NCBI GenBank assembly: GCA_028683435.1 | Contig: JAQUIG010000003.1 | Location: 1-64,000, forward strand | Length of the DNA: 64,000 bases | Origin: Desulfuromonadaceae bacterium | GTDB taxonomy: Bacteria; Desulfobacterota; Desulfuromonadia; Geobacterales; Pseudopelobacteraceae | Reading direction: 5' to 3' | In this document: piece by piece, positions 1-7,632 of the stretch | How the letters are laid out: every line of letters starts with the position of its first letter | Numbering within the stretch: position 1 is the stretch's first letter | Program-made: the position numbers and the translations under genes | The notes under the pieces: model-generated | The model's input: only the letters and a program-made list of their open reading frames with translations | The model's database searches: none | Told to the model about the DNA's origin: nothing

Positions 1-955
1 TGACGACATCAACTCCGTAGCCAAGGCCTCTGCCAAGGAACTGGATCTTCCGATCATCCCCTGTAACTGCGAGGGTTTCCGCGGCGTTTCCCAGTCTCTG
101 CGACACCACATCTCCAACGACACCATCCGCGATTACATCATCGGGACCCGTGAGTTTGCCGAACCTGAAAGCCCCTACGACATAGCCCTCATCGGCGAAT
201 ACAATATCGGCGGCGATGCCTGGTCAACCAAGCCGCTTCTTGAGGAGTGTGGCCTGAACGTCAAGGCTATCTGGACCGGCGACGGCGAGATAGAGAAGAT
301 CGCCGCCACCCACACGGTTAAGCTTAATGTCATACACTGCTACCGTTCCATGAACTATATGTGCAAGGTCATGGAAGAGAAGTACGGCATTCCCTGGATC
401 GAACTCAATTTCTTCGGCCCGACCAAGATCAAAGAGAGTCTGCGCAAGCTTGCCGAACTATTCGACGACTCAATCAAGGAGAAGGTTGAGGCGGTTATCG
501 CCAAGTACGACCCGCAGATGCAGGCTGTGATCGAACAGTACCGGCCGCGGCTGGATGGGAAAACGGTGATGCTCTATGTCGGTGGTCTGCGTCCCCGCCA
601 CACCATCAATGCCTACGAGGACCTGGGGATGAACTGCGTTGGTTCCGGCTACGAATTCGCCCACGGCGACGACTATGACCGCACCGCTTCGGAAATGCCC
701 GATGCGACCGTTGTTTACGATGACATCTCGGAGCTTGAGTTTGAAGAATTTGCTAATGCCCTGAAACCGGATCTGGTCGGAAGCGGCATCAAGGAGAAGT
801 ACCTGTTCCAGAAGATGGGGATACCGTTCAGGCAGATGCACAGCTGGGATTATTCCGGCCCTTACCACGGTTACAAGGGTTTCCCGATCTTTGCACGCGA
901 TATAGACATGGCGATTAACAGCCCGACATGGGAACTGGTAAAGGCACCGTATTGA
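1..955 (+). CDS. nifD: Nitrogenase MoFe protein alpha chain NifD (3' part, start outside window)
   Basis: The alpha subunit of the molybdenum-iron nitrogenase binds FeMo-cofactor and half of the P-cluster. The reading frame is open from base 2 to the TGA at 953-955, giving the last 317 residues of a protein usually near 480. Visible landmarks are the P-cluster cysteine in [10 protein letters not shown] near the start, the FeMo-co cysteine in the HCYRSMNY segment (about codon 112), and the FeMo-co histidine in [13 protein letters not shown] near the C-terminus. The usual SLGHH is SLRHH here. nifK follows after 69 bases with a good ribosome site, so the two are co-transcribed. NifH and the operon promoter must lie upstream of the window. 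The family call is secure; the 5' end cannot be judged. Confidence 0.97.
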   Translation, partial: DDINSVAKASAKELDLPIIPCNCEGFRGVSQSLRHHISNDTIRDYIIGTREFAEPESPYDIALIGEYNIGGDAWSTKPLLEECGLNVKAIWTGDGEIEKIAATHTVKLNVIHCYRSMNYMCKVMEEKYGIPWIELNFFGPTKIKESLRKLAELFDDSIKEKVEAVIAKYDPQMQAVIEQYRPRLDGKTVMLYVGGLRPRHTINAYEDLGMNCVGSGYEFAHGDDYDRTASEMPDATVVYDDISELEFEEFANALKPDLVGSGIKEKYLFQKMGIPFRQMHSWDYSGPYHGYKGFPIFARDIDMAINSPTWELVKAPY

Positions 956-1024
956 CGCCGATAGGAAAAGCAAAAAACATTGTGGTGGTGTAACGGATTT
1001 GTTTCCCGCCAAAGGAGATATACC

Positions 1025-2494
1025 ATGTCAAACTTACTCGGACTTGAAGTTAAAAAAATAGTTGAGACCCCACCTGAAGAGGTGGAGCGAGTTAAAAACT
1101 GGATCAACACAGAAGAGTACAAAGAAAAGAACTTCGCCCGCCAGGCGCTGGTGATTACACCGGCCCACGCCTGCCAGCCTCTGGGTGCCGAGCTGGCTGC
1201 CCACGGTTTTGAGGGGACTCTTCCCTTTGTGCACGGCTCGCAGGGGTGTACCTCCTACTTCCGCTCCACGTTCAACCGCCACTACCGCGAACCGGCCCCG
1301 GCCGCTTCTTCGGCCATGAGTGAGGACGGCGCCGTGTTCGGCGGCCAGAACAATCTGCATGAGGGACTTGAAAATGCCGTTGCCCTGTATAAACCGAAGA
1401 TGATTGCGGTATTCACCTCCTGCATGCCGGAGGTCATCGGTGACGACCTGACCGCCTTTATCAGGAATGCCAAGCAGAAGGGGTGTGTACCCAATGAGCT
1501 GCCGACCCCCTATGCGAATACCCCCAGTTTCAGCGGGTGCCATATCCATGGCTACGACTCCATGCTGGTTTCGATACTGCAGACCCTGACCGAAGGGAAA
1601 CAGATCGAGGGACGCTGCACCGGCAAACTCAACCTGTTGCCCGGCTGCGATTTCAACACCGGCAACTATCGTGAATACAAGCGGATACTGAAGGAATTCG
1701 GCATACCCTACACACTGCTTGCCGATATCTCAGAGACATTCGATTCGCCACTGGACGGCAACTATCGCATCTATCCGGGCGGCACCAAGTTGGATGATGC
1801 GGCCGATTCTATCAACGGCAAGGCGACCATCGCCCTCGGGACATATTCAACCGCCAAGACCTACGGCTGGATCAAGGATACCTATTCGGGCAAGCATGTT
1901 TCAATGCCGGTGCCGTTCGGCATCGCCAAGACGGATGCCTTCCTGATGAAGATATCGGAACTTTTTGGCAAGCCGGTCCCCGAATCCCTTAAGGCCGAGC
2001 GCGGCCGGGCTGTTGACCTCATGACCGATGCCCATCAGTACATCCACGGCAAAAAGTTTGCCGTCTACGGCGACCCGGACTATCTCCTTGGTTACGTCTC
2101 CTTCCTGCTTGAGATGGGAGCCGTTCCCTACCACATCCTCTGCTCCAAGGGGACCAAGAAGCTGGAAAAAGAGATTCAGGCGCTGCTTGACGCTTCAATG
2201 TACGGCAAGGAAGGGAGAATATACATCAATAAGGATCTCTGGCACATGCACAGCCTGCTGATGACTGACCCGGTAGATGCCATGATTGGCGACACCCACG
2301 GAAAGTTCCTGGCGAGAACCGCCAAGATCCCACTGTTCCGTTTCGGCTTCCCGGTCTTTGACCGGGTCAACTTGCACCGTGTCCCGCTCATCGGTTATCA
2401 GGGCGTTCTCAATATGCTCTCCACAATCTGCAACAAGTTTATCGATATTACGGACGATACCTGTGACAACGAGCATTTCGAGATGATGCGGTAG
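1025..2494 (+). CDS. nifK: Nitrogenase MoFe protein beta chain NifK
   Basis: The beta subunit of MoFe nitrogenase completes the P-cluster and the alpha2beta2 tetramer. The 489-residue protein has the three expected P-cluster cysteines: HACQPLGA (about residue 49), GSQGCTSYFRS (about 75) and TSCMPEVIGDD (about 133). FGGQNN and the C-terminal FPVFDRVNLHR stretch are also typical. The start chosen is the ATG at 1025, preceded by AAAGGAGATA; the frame stays open 15 codons further upstream without a usable ribosome site. It is a slightly short NifK without the long N-terminal extension of the Azotobacter type. It lies between nifD and nifEN. Confidence 0.97.
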   Translation: MSNLLGLEVKKIVETPPEEVERVKNWINTEEYKEKNFARQALVITPAHACQPLGAELAAHGFEGTLPFVHGSQGCTSYFRSTFNRHYREPAPAASSAMSEDGAVFGGQNNLHEGLENAVALYKPKMIAVFTSCMPEVIGDDLTAFIRNAKQKGCVPNELPTPYANTPSFSGCHIHGYDSMLVSILQTLTEGKQIEGRCTGKLNLLPGCDFNTGNYREYKRILKEFGIPYTLLADISETFDSPLDGNYRIYPGGTKLDDAADSINGKATIALGTYSTAKTYGWIKDTYSGKHVSMPVPFGIAKTDAFLMKISELFGKPVPESLKAERGRAVDLMTDAHQYIHGKKFAVYGDPDYLLGYVSFLLEMGAVPYHILCSKGTKKLEKEIQALLDASMYGKEGRIYINKDLWHMHSLLMTDPVDAMIGDTHGKFLARTAKIPLFRFGFPVFDRVNLHRVPLIGYQGVLNMLSTICNKFIDITDDTCDNEHFEMMR

Positions 2495-2504
2495 AAAAAA
2501 CAGA

Positions 2505-2530
2505 TCGGGGCGCAGAAAGTTGCGCCCCGA
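2505..2530 (+). promoter_or_regulatory. Strong hairpin in the nifK-nifEN gap
   Basis: A perfect 10-bp stem (TCGGGGCGCA with TGCGCCCCGA) closes a six-base loop, GAAAGT. It begins 10 bases after the nifK stop and ends 28 bases before the chosen nifEN start. No T-run follows, so it is not a canonical intrinsic terminator; it could protect nifDK mRNA or mark a processing or antitermination site. As I recall, Geobacter nif operons use an RNA-binding ANTAR-domain regulator (GnfR) at intergenic hairpins. This loop does not show the A1/G4 hexaloop pattern of ANTAR targets, so that link is only a suggestion. Confidence 0.6.
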
Positions 2531-2558
2531 ACAAACAATGACGTTTGAGGATATTATT

Positions 2559-5501
2559 ATGGCAAAACCTGATTATTACGACGTGACCGACTGCGAAAAT
2601 AACGATAAGGGTGCGCCCAAATTCTGCAAAAAATCGGAACCGGGCGAGGGGACCGAACGTTCCTGCGCGTATGACGGGGCGCGGGTCGTGTTGATGCCGA
2701 TCACCGATGCCATTCATCTCGTGCATGGTCCTATCGGCTGTGCCGGTAACTCATGGGACAACCGTGGTGCCCGTTCCAGCGATGCCCAACTTTACCGGCG
2801 CGGTTTTACCACCGAGATGCTGGAGAACGACGTCATCTTCGGCGGTGAGAAAAAGCTCTACCGGGCAATCCTCGACCTTGCCGAACGCTATAAGGATCAG
2901 GCCAGGGCTATCTTCGTCTATGCCACCTGTGTGACCGCCATGACCGGTGATGATGTGGAGGCGGTCTGCAGTGCGGCACAAGAGTTCCTCAACAAGGATT
3001 TTTGTTCAGGCCAAGGCGGCAAGGAGGAAGCGAAGGAGGCGTACGCGAAAGTACGTCGAGGAGATTCCGACGAAGCCAACGCCGGCATGGGCAAAAAGCC
3101 GCAGTTGAGAATTCCGGTCATCCCGGTCAATACCCCCGGTTTCATAGGCGACAAGAACATCGGCAACCGGCTGGCGGGTGAGATCCTCTTCAAGTATGTG
3201 GTCGGTACGTCTGAACCGCCTGTTCTTGGTGAGTACCCCATAAACCTGATCGGCGAATATAACATCGCCGGTGACCTGTGGGGAATGCTGCCGCTCTTTG
3301 ACCGCCTCGGCATTCAGATCCTCTCCTGTTTCAGCGGCGATGCCAAATTCGAAGAGTTGCGCTATGCCCATCGCGCTAAGCTCAATATCATCATCTGTTC
3401 CAAATCGTTGACCAACCTTGCCAAAAAAATGCAGAGAACCTACGGCATGCCCTATGTCGAGGAGTCGTTCTACGGCATGACCGATACGGCCAAAGCACTG
3501 CGTGATATCGCCCGGGAGCTGGACAATATCGTCAACGGCCTGGAGAAGCGGGTCATGCAGGACCGCGTCGAGCGGCTGATCTCAGAGGAAGAGGCGAAAT
3601 GTTTCGCGGCCATTGCCCCATACCGTGAGAGGCTGGAGGGGAAGAGCGCTGTGCTGTTCACCGGCGGGGTCAAGACCTGGTCGATGGTCAATTCCCTGCG
3701 CGAGCTGGGGGTAGAGGTGCTGGCGGCCGGGACGCAGAACTCGACCCTGGAGGATTTCTACCGCATGAAGGGGCTGATGCACAAGGATGCCAAAATTATC
3801 GAGGACACCTCCACGGCCGGTCTGCTGGCGGTCATGCGCGAGAAGATGCCTGACCTGATCGTGGCCGGTGGTAAAACAAAGTTTCTGGCGCTGAAGACCA
3901 AGACCCCCTTCATGGACATCAATCATGGCCGCTCGCATCCGTATGCCGGCTATGAAGGGATGGTGACCTTTTCAAAACAGCTGGATATGACGGTTAACAA
4001 TCCGATCTGGCCGACCCTGAATGCTCCGGCACCGTGGGAGAAGAGCGCTGAGGAGCTGAATGCCGATGTAACTGCCTCGGCTGGACATGGCGAGGCTTTC
4101 ATGGCGTTGGCGATGCCCAGTCAGCAAGACCTAACCCCCCCAGCCCCCCTTATCAGGGGGGAGCATGAGTCAACTCCTCCCCTGATAAGGGGAGGTCGGG
4201 AGGGGTTAAAAGCGGCCACGGTAAACCCGCAGAAAAACTCGCCCGCGCTGGGCGCTACCATGGCCTATCTGGGGATCAACAATATGCTCGGTCTGCTGCA
4301 TGGCGCCCAGGGGTGCTCGACCTTTATCAGGCTGCAGCTGTCGCGACATTATAAGGAATCCATCGCCCTTAATGCGACCGCCATGAGCGAGGATTCGGCA
4401 ATTTTCGGCGGCTGGGAAAATCTGAAAAAAGGGATCGGGAGGGTGATCGAGAAGTTCAACCCCGAGGTGGTGGGGGTCATGACGACCGGCTTGACCGAGA
4501 CCATGGGCGATGATGTTAACAAGATCATACAGGAGTTCCGTGCGGAACATCCTGAGCATGATGCCGTGCCGATTATCTGGGCATCTACGCCTGATTACTG
4601 CGGATCGTTGCAGGAGGGGTACGCCACGACGGTGGAGGCAATAGTCACCAGCCTGACGGAAGGGGGCGATCTCATAACTGATCAGGTCAACCTGCTGCCG
4701 GGCGCTCATCTGACTCCGGCTGACGTTGAAGAGCTGAAGGAGCTGATCGAATCATTCGGTTTGAGGCTGCTGACGATCCCTGATATTTCCAACGCCATGG
4801 ATGGCCATATCGACGAGGTCGTATCGCCGCTCTCAACCGGGGGCATATCGGTGGAGGATATCAGGAAGGCGGGGCGCAGTGCCGCGACGCTGTATGTTGG
4901 CGACAGCCTGGCCAAAGCCGCAATCAGGCTGAAAGAAAAATTCGGCATTCCGGCGTACGGTTTTACATCACTAACCGGCCTCGCCGAGACCGACTGTTTC
5001 ATGGAGGTGTTGTCCGCAATAAGCGGCCGGCCGATCCCGGAAAAGCACCGTCGCTGGCGGAGCCGCCTGATGGACGCGATGGTGGACAGTCATTACCAGT
5101 TCGGGACCAAAAAGGTTGCGATCGCGCTGGAGTCGGATAATTTGAAGACATTGACCGGTTTCCTGGCCGGGATGGGATGCGAAATTCAGGCGGCGCTTTC
5201 CGCTACGAGAACCAGAGGATTGGATGGTCTGTCGTGTGACAACGTTTTTGTCGGTGATCTGGAAGATTTGGAGGAAGCGGGCAAGGGGGCCGACATGATC
5301 GTGGCCAATAGTAACGGTCGTCAGGCTGCAACAAAACTAAAGATCGGTGCCCATCTGCGCGCCGGTCTGCCGGTCTTCGACCGTTTGGGGGCCCATCAGA
5401 AGATGTGGGTTGGCTACCGCGGCACGCTGAACCTGATATTCGAAATCGCCAACCTGTTTCAGGCAAATGCGAAAGAGGCGCAGAAACTGGCGCATAATTA
5501 G
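2559..5501 (+). CDS. nifEN: Fused FeMo-cofactor scaffold protein NifEN
   Basis: NifE and NifN form the scaffold on which the NifB product is matured to FeMo-cofactor; here they are one 980-residue chain. The NifE half spans about residues 1-520, with cysteines in RSCAYDG (36), GPIGCAGNSWDNRG (61) and YATCVTAMTGDD (124). The NifN half begins near 553 (TVNPQKNSPALGA) with HGAQGCSTF and AMSEDSAIFGG. The ATG at 2559 has GAGG eight bases upstream and opens as MAKPDYYDV; two in-frame ATGs further upstream lack this spacing. Two palindromic repeat sequences lie inside the frame: residues about 147-182 inside NifE and about 525-551 in the NifE/NifN linker. As I recall, NifEN fusions occur in Geobacter and some cyanobacteria. 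Confidence 0.95.
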   Translation: MAKPDYYDVTDCENNDKGAPKFCKKSEPGEGTERSCAYDGARVVLMPITDAIHLVHGPIGCAGNSWDNRGARSSDAQLYRRGFTTEMLENDVIFGGEKKLYRAILDLAERYKDQARAIFVYATCVTAMTGDDVEAVCSAAQEFLNKDFCSGQGGKEEAKEAYAKVRRGDSDEANAGMGKKPQLRIPVIPVNTPGFIGDKNIGNRLAGEILFKYVVGTSEPPVLGEYPINLIGEYNIAGDLWGMLPLFDRLGIQILSCFSGDAKFEELRYAHRAKLNIIICSKSLTNLAKKMQRTYGMPYVEESFYGMTDTAKALRDIARELDNIVNGLEKRVMQDRVERLISEEEAKCFAAIAPYRERLEGKSAVLFTGGVKTWSMVNSLRELGVEVLAAGTQNSTLEDFYRMKGLMHKDAKIIEDTSTAGLLAVMREKMPDLIVAGGKTKFLALKTKTPFMDINHGRSHPYAGYEGMVTFSKQLDMTVNNPIWPTLNAPAPWEKSAEELNADVTASAGHGEAFMALAMPSQQDLTPPAPLIRGEHESTPPLIRGGREGLKAATVNPQKNSPALGATMAYLGINNMLGLLHGAQGCSTFIRLQLSRHYKESIALNATAMSEDSAIFGGWENLKKGIGRVIEKFNPEVVGVMTTGLTETMGDDVNKIIQEFRAEHPEHDAVPIIWASTPDYCGSLQEGYATTVEAIVTSLTEGGDLITDQVNLLPGAHLTPADVEELKELIESFGLRLLTIPDISNAMDGHIDEVVSPLSTGGISVEDIRKAGRSAATLYVGDSLAKAAIRLKEKFGIPAYGFTSLTGLAETDCFMEVLSAISGRPIPEKHRRWRSRLMDAMVDSHYQFGTKKVAIALESDNLKTLTGFLAGMGCEIQAALSATRTRGLDGLSCDNVFVGDLEDLEEAGKGADMIVANSNGRQAATKLKIGAHLRAGLPVFDRLGAHQKMWVGYRGTLNLIFEIANLFQANAKEAQKLAHN
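2998..3104 (+). repeat. In-frame repeat-like insertion inside the NifE domain
   Basis: About 107 bases encode a Lys/Glu/Ala/Arg-rich stretch (KEEAKEAYAKVRRGD and neighbours) between FLNKD and IPVIPVNTPGF, two segments normally almost adjacent in NifE. The centre is a hairpin core, CGTAC-GCGAAA-GTACG, and the ends carry TTTTTG and CAAAAAG-type sequence. It resembles a dispersed palindromic element I associate with Geobacter genomes, but no second copy lies in this window, so the repeat status is inferred. The reading frame is preserved. Confidence 0.55.
4130..4211 (+). repeat. Palindromic repeat forming the NifE-NifN linker
   Basis: Nested inverted repeats: an outer pair TAACCCC / GGGGTTA (4132-4138, 4202-4208) and inner arms CCCCTTATCAGGGG (4146-4159) and CCCCTGATAAGGGG (4179-4192), which are exact reverse complements. 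Both inner arms are read in the frame that gives Pro-Leu-Ile-Arg-Gly, so the linker contains this pentapeptide twice. The layout is that of a small palindromic mobile repeat captured in a coding region. No other copy was seen in this window. Confidence 0.75.
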
Positions 5502-5540
5502 CACGGTAAAAATCCCGTTTATCGGGACTAAGGAGTCACT

Positions 5541-5927
5541 ATGAAAATCGCATTTACAACTTCAACCGGTGAAATAATCGATCAGCACTTCGGCCAATGT
5601 TCGAGCTTCCATATCTGGGAGGTTGGTCCTGATGAGGCCTCTTTCCTGGAGGCGGTCACTGTTGGTGAGCATGGTGGTGACGAGGAAGATCGTATTTCCG
5701 CCCGGGCACAACTGCTGTCCGACTGTGCCATCGTCTATACGATGCAGATCGGAGGACCGGCGGCGGCCAAGCTGGTAGCACAAAAGATACACCCCATGAA
5801 GACAAATACCGAAGTCAGTTTGAAAGATACCATAGAGCGTTTTCAGGAAGTGTTGCGCGGCAATCCGCCGCCATGGCTCAGGAAGGCGATGAACAGCGAT
5901 AAACCAATTATGAATTATGAATTATAA
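5541..5927 (+). CDS. nifX: FeMo-cofactor carrier protein NifX
   Basis: A 128-residue member of the NifX/NafY dinitrogenase iron-molybdenum cofactor family. These small soluble proteins hold NifB-co or FeMo-co precursors and exchange them with NifEN. The start MKIAFTTSTGEIIDQHFGQC is typical, with the QHFG motif at about residues 15-18. The ATG at 5541 has AAGGAG at 5530-5535. A short hairpin (TCCCG/CGGGA, 5513-5527) precedes the ribosome site in the gap after nifEN. The last residues (IMNYEL) are encoded by one arm of an A+T-rich inverted repeat, so the natural C-terminus has probably been replaced by repeat sequence. It is co-oriented and probably co-transcribed with nifEN. Confidence 0.9.
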   Translation: MKIAFTTSTGEIIDQHFGQCSSFHIWEVGPDEASFLEAVTVGEHGGDEEDRISARAQLLSDCAIVYTMQIGGPAAAKLVAQKIHPMKTNTEVSLKDTIERFQEVLRGNPPPWLRKAMNSDKPIMNYEL

Positions 5928-5949
5928 ATGTTGAATTCAATTCATAATC
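5908..5949 (+). repeat. A+T-rich inverted repeat across the nifX stop codon
   Basis: ATTATGAATT occurs twice in overlap (5908-5917 and 5915-5924) and is matched by its reverse complement AATTCATAAT at 5940-5949. The element covers the last six codons and stop of nifX and ends before the ferredoxin ribosome site. Related A+T-rich sequence (ATTCATAATTAT) follows dapF near 25,100. Confidence 0.6.
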
Positions 5950-5970
5950 CAAAATAAAGGAGTACAGAAA

Positions 5971-6234
5971 ATGGCCTACATTACCGGATTGACACGCAAT
6001 AAACAGGAGTGGACACCGCAGTTCGTGGTCTCCATTGACGAAGAGCTCTGCATCGGCTGCGGCCGCTGCTACAAGGTCTGTGCCCACGATGTGCTGGCTT
6101 TTGAAGAGCTGGATGGCGACGATTCTGCCAAGATGTACATGCGGGTTGCTAATCCAGGCAACTGCATCGGCTGTCAGGCGTGTGAACGGACCTGCTCAAA
6201 GAAGTGCTTTACGTTTGAGCCTGTTGTTGCCTAA
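5971..6234 (+). CDS. Nif-associated 2[4Fe-4S] ferredoxin
   Basis: An 87-residue ferredoxin with two complete cluster motifs, CIGCGRCYKVC (about 28-38) and CIGCQACERTC (about 65-75), both CxxCxxCxxxC. The N-terminal MAYITGLTRNKQEWTPQFV extension and the position after nifX match the nif-specific ferredoxin III (FdxB) type. The likely role is donating electrons to nitrogenase or to cofactor assembly in the cytoplasm; the exact partner is not shown by the sequence. The ribosome site is AAAGGAG, 8 bases upstream. An extra Cys-Cys-adjacent pair (SKKC) follows the second cluster. Confidence 0.9.
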   Translation: MAYITGLTRNKQEWTPQFVVSIDEELCIGCGRCYKVCAHDVLAFEELDGDDSAKMYMRVANPGNCIGCQACERTCSKKCFTFEPVVA

Positions 6235-6249
6235 AAAAGAGGTACGATC

Positions 6250-6579
6250 ATGTTAATAGCGGTCGCATCAAAAGATGGCAAGGAGATTAACCAGCACTTT
6301 GGCCATGCCGAGCGTTTTCTGATCTATGATGTCGAAAACAGCTCCGCAAAGCTTGTTGATGAACGAGTGGTCGAGCGTTATTGCAGTTATGACCCTGATC
6401 ATCCCCTCCGGGGACATCTGCTCAAGGGAATCTGCGATGCTCTTGTCGGCTGCCGGGCAGTTGTATCCGCCCAGATGGGTGAACATCCGAAAGGTGTACT
6501 GGAAAATATTGGTGTCGAGCCGTTCGTGATCAGCGGTCCGATCAAGCAGAGTCTGGTTGAACTGGCAAAAATTCTCTAA
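6250..6579 (+). CDS. Second NifX/NafY-family FeMo-cofactor binding protein
   Basis: A 109-residue protein of the dinitrogenase iron-molybdenum cofactor-binding fold (also the C-terminal domain of NifB). It shows the family N-terminus MLIAVASKDGKEINQHFGHAE, with the conserved QHFGHA. It is a distinct paralogue of the NifX at 5541-5927, with which it shares the QHFG segment but little else. It sits 15 bases after the ferredoxin gene and 9 bases before draT, so it belongs to the same transcript. It probably carries a cofactor precursor or binds apo-nitrogenase; the sequence does not separate these roles. Confidence 0.85.
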   Translation: MLIAVASKDGKEINQHFGHAERFLIYDVENSSAKLVDERVVERYCSYDPDHPLRGHLLKGICDALVGCRAVVSAQMGEHPKGVLENIGVEPFVISGPIKQSLVELAKIL

Positions 6580-6588
6580 AGGTCATTT

Positions 6589-7416
6589 ATGCATCTTCAC
6601 AACGAGGTGATGGCCGTCATGTACAATGGTTCCTTTAATTACTGCAATCTGCCCCCCTGGGTCATCGCTTCGCGCCACTTTAACGACAATCCCCAGACCA
6701 TCCGGATCCAGGGGGTGCGGGAGGCGAACCGCTTCCTTTTTCAAAAGCTGGATTCCATAAACTCTCAGGAAGAGCGCGCCGTGATCTTCAACGATTTCAT
6801 GTCGGTCACGTTCCAGCTCCATCATTGGCAAGAGCAGACGAACACCGCAAAAAAAAGCATTAAAAACAGTTATCTCCGGTTTTTGCGCGGCTGGATGATG
6901 GATTCCAATTCAGTCGAAGGGGCCGTCCTCAAGCGCTGGGTGGAGAGCCGGATGGGGATCACACCGACCTATCACCGCACCCGTATTGCGGATATCCATA
7001 GTGAAAATTATTTTGATTTCTCGGTGGATGTCATGAAAGGGAGTGCCCGCAGCAACGCCATTCAGTCTCAACTGGATCTGCTCTACGAATACTGCCAGTA
7101 TGAGCTCGCAAGAAAATATCCCGAATCCAAACAGATCGTCCTGTACCGGGGCACATACGACGCCAGCGAGCATGACGTCATCGAACAAATTGACAGGCGG
7201 AGTCAGATCGTCCGCCTGAACAACCTGCTGTCATGTACCTCGGATGAGGAGCGTGCCTGGGAGTTCGGTTCAACAATCTGGGAGCTGCAGGTGCCGCTCT
7301 GCAAGGTGTTCTTCTATAACGATCTGCTCCCCGGCAGCATTATGAAGGGGGAAGGGGAATATCTGGTTATAGGCGGAGAATACAGGGTCCGGCAGGTGAT
7401 GTGTACGGTGAGTTAG
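6589..7416 (+). CDS. draT: Dinitrogenase reductase ADP-ribosyltransferase DraT
   Basis: DraT transfers ADP-ribose from NAD+ to a conserved arginine of NifH, switching nitrogenase off when ammonium appears or energy falls. The 275-residue length fits the family. Elements of the R-S-E class of ADP-ribosyltransferases are visible: YRGT (Arg187), the SCTS segment (215-218) and GEGEYLVIGGEY with the catalytic ExE pair at about 255-257. AAAGG lies 6 bases before the ATG. It is the last gene of the nif run. The partner hydrolase draG is not in this window. Its usual regulators, PII and Amt, are encoded 4 kb away (glnK, amt). Confidence 0.9.
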   Translation: MHLHNEVMAVMYNGSFNYCNLPPWVIASRHFNDNPQTIRIQGVREANRFLFQKLDSINSQEERAVIFNDFMSVTFQLHHWQEQTNTAKKSIKNSYLRFLRGWMMDSNSVEGAVLKRWVESRMGITPTYHRTRIADIHSENYFDFSVDVMKGSARSNAIQSQLDLLYEYCQYELARKYPESKQIVLYRGTYDASEHDVIEQIDRRSQIVRLNNLLSCTSDEERAWEFGSTIWELQVPLCKVFFYNDLLPGSIMKGEGEYLVIGGEYRVRQVMCTVS

Positions 7417-7472
7417 GCTAAAGTCATTTAGCTGATAATTTCTGCCCGGAATTTTCCCGTTTAAGTTTGCCC

Positions 7473-7500
7473 TTGCCAATTAAGCCGCAAGGGGTATACA
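7473..7500 (+). promoter_or_regulatory. Candidate sigma-70 promoter for the EAL-HDOD gene
   Basis: TTGCCA (7473-7478), a 16-base spacer and TATACA (7495-7500) form a plausible vegetative promoter 130 bases before the next gene. The resulting leader (about 7507-7632) has short complementary pairs (for example GCATC with GATGC) and could be structured. It matches no riboswitch class I recognise, including the GEMM c-di-GMP class. Confidence 0.4.
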
Positions 7501-7632
7501 TTGTACGGTACGAAAAGGGGGATCACTGCTTGCAGTTCGGTGCATCTCGTGTAAAACAATGTCGACTGTGATGCTCCCGCCCCGAAGCCCTTTGTATCCG
7601 CCCGACCAGAAGCAGTTCTTCGGAGTAGATTT

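Noticed and set aside
3020-3060. CRISPR repeat or integron site in the NifE insertion
   Set aside because: Only one copy with a hairpin core; no direct repeats with regular spacers.
7501-7632. Possible c-di-GMP (GEMM) riboswitch in the leader of the EAL-HDOD gene
   Set aside because: The characteristic GEMM core sequences are absent; only scattered short complementarity is seen.
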